From IMG/VR virus record IMGVR_UViG_3300036785_000450, positions 1 through 62,593 of that record: a stretch of DNA of 62,593 nt. One strand, 5' to 3'. Source of the stretch: a virus. The translations under genes and the position numbers were made by a program. Shown here piece after piece: positions 54,293 through 60,254 of this stretch. The first letter of the stretch is position 1. Each line of letters starts with the position of its first letter. The notes beneath the pieces were generated by a model. It saw nothing but the letters and a program-made list of their open reading frames with translations, was not told the origin of the DNA and searched no databases.

Positions 54293-55477
54293 ATGTTCGG
54301 TCAACGATTCAACCGCTGGGAAGTCATCGACGGGCCTGATCTCAGCAACCCAACCCATCCAAAGTGGCTCTGTGAGTGCGAGTGCGGCACCACACGCTGG
54401 GTGCAAGCCCAACTTCTTCGTAGCGGGCGATCCCAGTCCTGCGGGTGCCACAGAAAAGAACAGGCTACGACTCACGGACAGTCCAAGACCAAGCTCTACC
54501 GTGTCTGGGACACGATGTGGGCACGCTGTACCAATCCAAGCAACCATCGCTACAAACACTACGGAGCACAAGGGATCGAGGTCTGTGAGGAATGGAGCCA
54601 GTTCTCCACCTTCTGGGAATGGGCAAAAAAGTCTGGCTACCAGGATGGCCTCACCATCGAGCGCAGTGACAACGATGGTGACTACACCCCGGAGAACTGC
54701 ACCTGGATCCCCAAGCGCAGCCAGCAGCGCAACACCCAGAAGAGCCTACGTGTCACCGCCTGGGGCGAAACCAAGGTGCTGCCCGAGTGGATCGAGGATG
54801 ACCGCTGCTCGATCAAGTACCACACGCTCTACGCCCGCCTACAGCATGGCTGGACCCCTGAGGACGCCATCGGTCTGCCCTACGGAGCTAGAGGGCGTGT
54901 GCCCGTGAGTCGGAACGCCTTGAACTCCGGGCAGTTTCTCCAGGGGCCGAACGAGACAAGCACCATCTCTAATGTCGTCAATCACCTACAGAACCGTCTT
55001 GGACCGCAGCACGGTGAAGAACACTTCGTGGTGCAGTCCGGTTCTGGACGCATCCTGTCACGCCTCAAAGGCCGTCCTGGCGCAGGCGAGATCGATACCG
55101 GCAAGATCCCGACCAAGAGGTTGGCAGGAAACATCTCGGTCCATAATCATCCTGGTGTCTCTAAGGGTGCCTTGTGCCCTCATTCCGAGAACGACCTGAC
55201 AAATGCTCTTGCTGTTGGGGAACGACGATCCATCGTGGTTACAAAGCCAGGTGTTCACACTGTCGAGGTACGTCATCCGACAGATGAACGTGATCATCCA
55301 GACTTTGAACGACTCCTCGACAAGGCTGAGAGACTTGAACAAGATCTGCCTATTCGGCCTACTCCTCATAACGAAAAACAATACGGACAAGCTGTGCATG
55401 GAAGACTTGGACAACTGGCGCAAGAGCATTCACGGTGGATGTCTTACCATTTTGAACCTCACGAAAGTGAAGTCTGA
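54293..55477 (+). CDS. Homing-type nuclease fused in frame to a tagged HNHPG protein, 394 aa
   Basis: Residues 1-200 are a free-standing homing-type nuclease (LCECECGTTRWVQAQLL, RCTNPSNHRYKHYGAQGI, ERSDNDGDYTPENC, then SQQRN), nearly the twin of the gene at 56680. Residue 205 is an in-frame GTG (54905), from which VSRNALNSGQF reads as the shared tag. It is followed by a domain with NISVHNHPGVSKG and later DLTNAL, like JAB/MPN-type peptidases or related phage domains. The native tagged protein would be 190 aa from 54905; the nuclease appears to have joined its 5' end, keeping frame. Confidence 0.65.
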   Translation: MFGQRFNRWEVIDGPDLSNPTHPKWLCECECGTTRWVQAQLLRSGRSQSCGCHRKEQATTHGQSKTKLYRVWDTMWARCTNPSNHRYKHYGAQGIEVCEEWSQFSTFWEWAKKSGYQDGLTIERSDNDGDYTPENCTWIPKRSQQRNTQKSLRVTAWGETKVLPEWIEDDRCSIKYHTLYARLQHGWTPEDAIGLPYGARGRVPVSRNALNSGQFLQGPNETSTISNVVNHLQNRLGPQHGEEHFVVQSGSGRILSRLKGRPGAGEIDTGKIPTKRLAGNISVHNHPGVSKGALCPHSENDLTNALAVGERRSIVVTKPGVHTVEVRHPTDERDHPDFERLLDKAERLEQDLPIRPTPHNEKQYGQAVHGRLGQLAQEHSRWMSYHFEPHESEV

Positions 55478-55481
55478 TGAC

Positions 55482-55498
55482 ATGGGTTGGCTGGTGGT
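55482..55498 (+). repeat. 17-bp direct repeat, right copy
   Basis: Identical to 54240-54256. The offset is 1242 bp. It lies between the fused gene and the tagged acetyltransferase-like gene. Confidence 0.8.
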
Positions 55499-55516
55499 AG
55501 ATCAGATGGTGGTGAC

Positions 55517-56149
55517 ATGAGCCACAGCGCCCTCAACGGTGAGCAGTTCCATGACCACGTCCACCCCCACCAGCTAGCCCTGCCCGGCATGGAGCACCTG
55601 GCTCACCCCTGGGCCGGTCCCCTATCCCGTGGCTACATGCTGGGCTTTGAGTCAAGCGCTTCTGAGCACCACCTGCGGGCGGTGGACGTGTCCCATCCGA
55701 AGTACCCGACAGAAGCAGCGGAACTGGACTGGAAGAGGAAGAAGTCCCAGCACCCCGGCGAAGTCGCCATGGTGATCAACCTCCAAGGAAGCTATGGAGT
55801 CGATAAGGCAGAACGAGCCAGGGGCTTGGCCCCAGCGCTCTTCCACTCGGCTCACTACTTCAACTTCGGCCAGGAGACCGTGCCCATCCACTCACCGTTG
55901 CGGTCTGAGGAGGGGGAGCACTTCGCCAACAAGGTGCGCCCCGATCTCAAGCCCGACGTCTGGCACAACTACGTGACCGGGGTTGAGCAACGCCAGGCTG
56001 GAAAACCTAGAGGCGAACCCGCTGCCTGGGAGGGCGTGCATTACGGCCTCCATCCCTTTGAGCGAGCCGAGCAGGCGAAGCAGGAGCAGACCAGGAAGAA
56101 GCAGTCAGGCAAGTTGCAGTCTCGATCCTCACAGGGACGCCTGTTCTGA
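55517..56149 (+). CDS. Tagged GNAT-like protein, 210 aa
   Basis: Tag MSHSALNGEQF, followed by a GNAT-type layout: a beta start, LAPALFHSAHYFNFG and HSPLRSEEGEHFANKV, parallel to the HSPDRTEAGEAWAR of the tagged gene at 24652. The C-terminus is basic and disordered (KQEQTRKKQSGKLQSRSSQG). Probably an acetyltransferase-like effector. Ends with ATG overlap to the next gene (TGATG). Confidence 0.6.
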   Translation: MSHSALNGEQFHDHVHPHQLALPGMEHLAHPWAGPLSRGYMLGFESSASEHHLRAVDVSHPKYPTEAAELDWKRKKSQHPGEVAMVINLQGSYGVDKAERARGLAPALFHSAHYFNFGQETVPIHSPLRSEEGEHFANKVRPDLKPDVWHNYVTGVEQRQAGKPRGEPAAWEGVHYGLHPFERAEQAKQEQTRKKQSGKLQSRSSQGRLF

Positions 56150-56655
56150 TGCCCCTCTACACCTCGGGCTGGGAACAGAAGAACCAGATGCTCCGCATGA
56201 ATGAGATCATGCGGAACTACGGCCGCTACTGGGGCGAGAACGTGCTGTGGGCCGAGTACAACGCCATGGCCTCCACCAAGCACCGGGTCTACGACGAGGG
56301 ACCGTCACGAGCCTGGTATCCGCCCGTGGTGCTGCCGGTCATCTTCCTCGACTTCCGCCAGGACGACCCCATCGACTCGGAGGAGGGCTTCTACGTCCTG
56401 TCCACGGCCAGCATCGTCTTCCAGATCACTGAGGCCAACGACCGGTTCCGCACCAGCCCACTCCAGACAGCGGCGCACTTCCGGGACCGCTTCAGCTACG
56501 ACAACGTCGTCTATCGGGTGTCCAAGTACGAGAAGCAGGGCTTTGTCCACGGTCAGTATCTCACCGTGAGTGCCCTGGGCGAGCAGGTCAAGGCCGAAGA
56601 GGTTGTCAATGATACCCAACAACAGGATTTCTTTGTACAACAGATGACATGGTAG
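56149..56655 (+). CDS. Neck/tail-joining-type protein, 168 aa
   Basis: Beta-rich with aromatic residues (YPPVVLPVIFLDFRQDDP, GFYVLSTASIVFQI); similar in look to baseplate or neck completion proteins, but no family assigned. It sits between the tagged gene and the second homing nuclease. Confidence 0.55.
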   Translation: MPLYTSGWEQKNQMLRMNEIMRNYGRYWGENVLWAEYNAMASTKHRVYDEGPSRAWYPPVVLPVIFLDFRQDDPIDSEEGFYVLSTASIVFQITEANDRFRTSPLQTAAHFRDRFSYDNVVYRVSKYEKQGFVHGQYLTVSALGEQVKAEEVVNDTQQQDFFVQQMTW

Positions 56656-56679
56656 TGAAGAACATGTTATCATCCACCC

Positions 56680-57285
56680 ATGGGAGAGACCTACGGATGG
56701 TGGACAGTGGTGTCTGACGAGATCGAGGGGAAGGGATCACTTCGTACCTTGCTCTGCGAATGTCGTTGCGGAACACGAAAGCGTGTCTACTTGAACAGCC
56801 TGAGATCAGGCAGTTCAAAGTCCTGCGGAGCATGTGGGAGCAAAGGGAGGCCGAAAACTCACGGCCACACCCTTCAGGGACACCAATCGAAGCTATACGC
56901 AGTCTGGGTCGCCATGAAGCAGCGATGCGAGAATCCTCAGAACAAGAACTACGACCGCTATGGCGGTGACGGCATCCTGGTCTGTGAGGAGTGGCACGAC
57001 GCCGCCATTTTTATCGACTGGGCGCTATCCCATGGTTATGAGGAAGGTCTGACACTGGACCGTACCGACAACGACGGGGACTACGAGCCAAGTAACTGCC
57101 GCTGGGTTACTCGCTCCGAGCAGATGCGAAACATGAAAAAGACAGTGTTCATCACCGCCTGGGGAGAAACGAAGCCTTTTTCGGTCTGGCTTGAAGACCC
57201 AAGATGTCTGGTGAAGCGGGCTACGATCAGGCATCGCCTCAAGGTTGGCTGGTCTCCAGAGCCTGCCATGTCCACACCGACGTGA
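56680..57285 (+). CDS. Homing-type nuclease, 201 aa
   Basis: CECRCGTRKRVYLNSLRSG, then RCENPQNKNYDRYGGDGILV, RTDNDGDYEPSNCRWV and a C-terminal basic tail. It is the same family as the first part of the 54293 gene (an HNH/AP2-type free-standing nuclease). TATCAT ends 6 nt before its ATG. It stands between two virion genes. Confidence 0.8.
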   Translation: MGETYGWWTVVSDEIEGKGSLRTLLCECRCGTRKRVYLNSLRSGSSKSCGACGSKGRPKTHGHTLQGHQSKLYAVWVAMKQRCENPQNKNYDRYGGDGILVCEEWHDAAIFIDWALSHGYEEGLTLDRTDNDGDYEPSNCRWVTRSEQMRNMKKTVFITAWGETKPFSVWLEDPRCLVKRATIRHRLKVGWSPEPAMSTPT

Positions 57286-57292
57286 GGGAGCG

Positions 57293-57742
57293 ATGACGAC
57301 CGCTCAGTACGACTTCTACTGCAACGCCGGGGCTGACTTCCAGAAGGTCATCCGCATGCGGGACAACATCACCGGCCACCTGGTGGCGCTACTCAACGCC
57401 GTCATGGAGATCCGCAACCAGAACCACATCCTGGTCATGCGGCTCGACGCCAACAGCGGCCGGTGCCTCATCGCTGCGGACGGCGCCACCATCCAGCTTC
57501 ACATCACCGCCAACGACAGCCTGGAAGCCTTCCAGTGGGGCAACTTCCCCGGGTCGGTCCAGGCCGTGGGGTACTGGGGTATCGGGCGCTCCTACCTCTA
57601 CGACATGTTCGTCACCTACGTGAACGGGCCGATGGACCGGATCCTGCGAGGGTTTTTCTACGTGGACCCCAACATCACCGAGCCGCACAACCCGGCGCTC
57701 AACCCGGCCCTTGCCATCGGACTGAGAGGCAACTATGAGTGA
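57293..57742 (+). CDS. Virion protein, 149 aa
   Basis: Beta-rich: QYDFYCNAGADFQKVIRM, IQLHITANDSLEAFQWGN, YLYDMFVTYVNG and a final segment DPNITEPHNPAL. Looks like a neck or tail protein with a jelly-roll-like core; no family assigned. The ATG has GAGGGAG upstream. Confidence 0.55.
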   Translation: MTTAQYDFYCNAGADFQKVIRMRDNITGHLVALLNAVMEIRNQNHILVMRLDANSGRCLIAADGATIQLHITANDSLEAFQWGNFPGSVQAVGYWGIGRSYLYDMFVTYVNGPMDRILRGFFYVDPNITEPHNPALNPALAIGLRGNYE

Positions 57743-58526
57743 CGTCACCGTCATTACTACCGCCCCTGACGTCATCGAGATCCTGACGCCCGGACTGCCG
57801 GGGCCGCCAGGAGTACCAGGCCCTGCTGGTGGTCAGGGGGCGCAGGGCAGCGTCGGTCCCCCAGGTCCAGTCGGTGGTGTCGGACCACAGGGACCTCCTG
57901 GTGGCTTCGTGGTTGCGGCCGTGGTGACCGACCCCAGCTACCTGCCTGCGGTCCCCACCGAGGAGCAGGCGGGCATGGTGTGGCTGGTGGGCACGACGAG
58001 CTACGTCGTCTACTACTACAACACCCAGACCGGCTGGCAGATCCTGAACATCGCCAGCGGTCCCCAGGGACCACCAGGCGCCGCCGGAGCCACCGGGTTG
58101 ACCGGGCCGCAGGGCGTGCCCGGAGGTACGGGGCCGCAGGGACCGGTCGGACCCCAGGGCATCCCCGGGAACATGGGCACACTGGTGCAGCCCTCCTGGC
58201 ATGATGCCACCAGCCTGCTCGCCAGTCCCTGGGTGGCCGTGGTCGGGTCCACCCTCTCCTATCTGATCGATGCCTGGGGCCGGTGCCAGTTGCGGGGCGA
58301 GATCTTCTACTCCAGTGGCAACCCGGTCGACGGCACCACCATGATGGCCTGTCCCCCTGGTACTACACCGACCAAGACCGTCTCTCTGCCAGCCATCGAA
58401 GACGTCATCCCAGCCCGGGTGTACCGAGTCGACGTAAGCACCGATGGCAACATCTACCTACGGTCCCCCGCCCTGAACACCACCGGGCAACTCTTCCTCG
58501 ACAACCTCAGTTGGATGACCCAATAG
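57735..58526 (+). CDS. Collagen-like tail fibre protein, 263 aa
   Basis: Two collagen stretches ([14 protein letters not shown] near 20-33 and [14 protein letters not shown] near 109-122) separated by a small globular part ([20 protein letters not shown]) and followed by a beta domain (155-263). A short fibre or minor tail protein is likely. Overlaps the preceding gene by 8 nt. Confidence 0.7.
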   Translation: MSDVTVITTAPDVIEILTPGLPGPPGVPGPAGGQGAQGSVGPPGPVGGVGPQGPPGGFVVAAVVTDPSYLPAVPTEEQAGMVWLVGTTSYVVYYYNTQTGWQILNIASGPQGPPGAAGATGLTGPQGVPGGTGPQGPVGPQGIPGNMGTLVQPSWHDATSLLASPWVAVVGSTLSYLIDAWGRCQLRGEIFYSSGNPVDGTTMMACPPGTTPTKTVSLPAIEDVIPARVYRVDVSTDGNIYLRSPALNTTGQLFLDNLSWMTQ

Positions 58527-58533
58527 GAGATCG

Positions 58534-58737
58534 ATGACCACCACCAAACCCCCTGAGCCGCAAGCCGATCCCGCTGAGGAACCACATGAGGACTCCGAAT
58601 GGCACCTGTTGCCGAGCCCGGAGCGCTTGCGGGAGATGACCCCTGAGCAACGGGCCGAGATACGGGCGCAGGTCGCTGACTGGGAGGGTGACCTTGTCGA
58701 GCGGTGGCAGGAACGGGTGGGAGAGGAGTTCGACTGA
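58534..58737 (+). CDS. Hypothetical acidic protein, 67 aa
   Basis: Pro/Glu-rich start, then a helical acidic end (ADWEGDLVERWQERVGEEFD). No family recognised. The ATG has AGGAGAT upstream. Right-side neighbour is the antisense HNH gene. Confidence 0.5.
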   Translation: MTTTKPPEPQADPAEEPHEDSEWHLLPSPERLREMTPEQRAEIRAQVADWEGDLVERWQERVGEEFD

Positions 58738-58745
58738 TGGCGCTA

Positions 58746-59195
58746 TCAAGCGGACCTGCGACGTGCCCGCAACATCCGCTGATACTCACGCCGACATCTC
58801 ATGCACTGCCGCCATCCATCCGGCGCAACGTATGTGTTCGCTTCGTCATAAGGATGCCCAAGCGGGCAGTGGGTCTTTCTGGCGTTGATCGCTGTCGGGG
58901 CCATGCCTCGCAACGTGTTCTCTCGGTGCGACACCAACTCAAGATGCTTGGGGTTGACGCAGGCTCGGTTGCGGCAGAGATGATCGCACTCCAGTCCTTC
59001 GGGGATGGGACCGTTGTAAATCGTCCACATGACACGGTGTGCCCGCAACATCGTCCCCGGTCGTGCTGGCGGTCCTGCGCTGATCGCCCCATACCCATTA
59101 GTCCTAGCACCCTGCCAGACCCAGCAGTCGTTCGGAGCGCCCTTCGTGACGAAACGCCAGATCCGCTCTTCAACAGGAAGGGGTTTCTGTGCCAT
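58746..59195 (-). CDS. HNH endonuclease (HNH_3 type), 149 aa
   Basis: RIWRFVTKGAPNDCWVWQGA, GYGAISAG, HRVMWTIYNGPIPEGLECD, HLCRNRACVNPKHLELVSH and a second Cys pair (CPLGHP, CRRE). Same family as the gene at 26634. It is on the opposite strand to the surrounding virion genes; its first codons overlap the start of the endolysin gene by 7 nt. TATCCT lies 5 nt before its ATG. Confidence 0.85.
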   Translation of the reverse strand: MAQKPLPVEERIWRFVTKGAPNDCWVWQGARTNGYGAISAGPPARPGTMLRAHRVMWTIYNGPIPEGLECDHLCRNRACVNPKHLELVSHRENTLRGMAPTAINARKTHCPLGHPYDEANTYVAPDGWRQCMRCRREYQRMLRARRRSA

Positions 59196-60058
59196 TGCAG
59201 AGGATAGCATATCCCAGTCCCAACTACTCCAGTCGGGGCGGATCGGGTGTGCGCCTGGCGGTGGTACACACCGCCCAGGGCAGCACCACCATCGAGAGCT
59301 TGGGAAACTTTTTCGCCAGTTCCTCCAGCGGCGTCAGTTCCCACACCGGAATCGATGACAAGGCCGGGATCATCGGAGAGTACGTCAGGCGGGACTACAA
59401 GGCTTGGACAGCGGCAAACGCCAATCCCTACAGCGTGCAGACCGAGATCTGTGGCTTCGCTGAGTGGACCCCAGCACAGTGGGACGCCCACCCCAACATG
59501 CTATCCAACTGCGCTGCCTGGCTGGGCGAGGAGTGCGCCCATTTCGGCATCCCCCTGGTCAAGCTGACCGCAGCCCAGGCTCAGGGTGGAGTGGCCGGAG
59601 TATGCGGCCATGTGGATCTGGGTTCAGCAGGCGGCGGGCACTGGGATCCAGGCCCGTCGTTTCCATGGGACCGAGTTATGGCAATGGCAACAGGTACGCA
59701 GATGGCTGCCGCTCGTTTCGGCAGCGGACAGGAGGACGCAAACGTGGCACTGATAACCGGACCGAGCGGGGAGCGGGTTGATCTGCTGTTTGTGGCCATC
59801 AACGGCGCCGTGCATCACTGGTGGGCCAACAGCCCGGCCGAGATGTCCAATCCCGGCACCACCCGAGCGGGCGAGATATTGGATGGCCGTGTCCGCCCCG
59901 GCGGCGGGGTATCGGGTGGCTGGACAGCCGACGGCCGCACGTTCGTGGCGGTGTGTGAGGGGGTCGACAACCGCCCGTACATGAACTACCAGGACGGCGT
60001 CCGCTGGTCAGGCTGGTTCCCGATCGGTGACGCCGACATGCTGCGCACCCCCGCCTAG
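59189..60058 (+). CDS. Endolysin: N-acetylmuramoyl-L-alanine amidase, 289 aa
   Basis: Amidase_2-type domain: VVHTAQG (His27), SSHTGIDD (His52), then GHVDLG and GGHWDPGPSFPW (His151, Asp153) carry the zinc ligands and the end of the catalytic site. The C-terminal 100 residues (VDLLFVAINGAVHHWWANS, VAVCEGVDNRP) look like a propeller-type cell-wall-binding module. It cleaves the bond between MurNAc and the peptide for lysis. GTG start with AGGAAGGGG upstream. Confidence 0.88.
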   Translation: MPLQRIAYPSPNYSSRGGSGVRLAVVHTAQGSTTIESLGNFFASSSSGVSSHTGIDDKAGIIGEYVRRDYKAWTAANANPYSVQTEICGFAEWTPAQWDAHPNMLSNCAAWLGEECAHFGIPLVKLTAAQAQGGVAGVCGHVDLGSAGGGHWDPGPSFPWDRVMAMATGTQMAAARFGSGQEDANVALITGPSGERVDLLFVAINGAVHHWWANSPAEMSNPGTTRAGEILDGRVRPGGGVSGGWTADGRTFVAVCEGVDNRPYMNYQDGVRWSGWFPIGDADMLRTPA

Positions 60059-60062
60059 GGCT

Positions 60063-60251
60063 GTGCCCTGGACACTGAAGCGGGAGATCTACCTGATCCT
60101 GATCGGCGTGATCGTCTTGGTCCTGGCGATCATCATCCTGCTTCGTAACCGAAACATTGACACCGACCTGCTGGCCGTGATCGGACTGCTGGGTGGACTC
60201 GCCATTGTGATTGTGTCCCTGCCTATCAACGGCAATGGGAAAGAAAAATGA
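60063..60251 (+). CDS. Holin-like membrane protein, 62 aa
   Basis: Two hydrophobic helices (about residues 8-27: REIYLILIGVIVLVLAIIIL and 35-52: DLLAVIGLLGGLAIVIVSL) joined by a short charged turn, with a polar C-terminus. It lies 4 nt after the endolysin, the normal place of a holin. GTG start. Confidence 0.7.
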   Translation: MPWTLKREIYLILIGVIVLVLAIIILLRNRNIDTDLLAVIGLLGGLAIVIVSLPINGNGKEK

Positions 60252-60254
60252 CGC

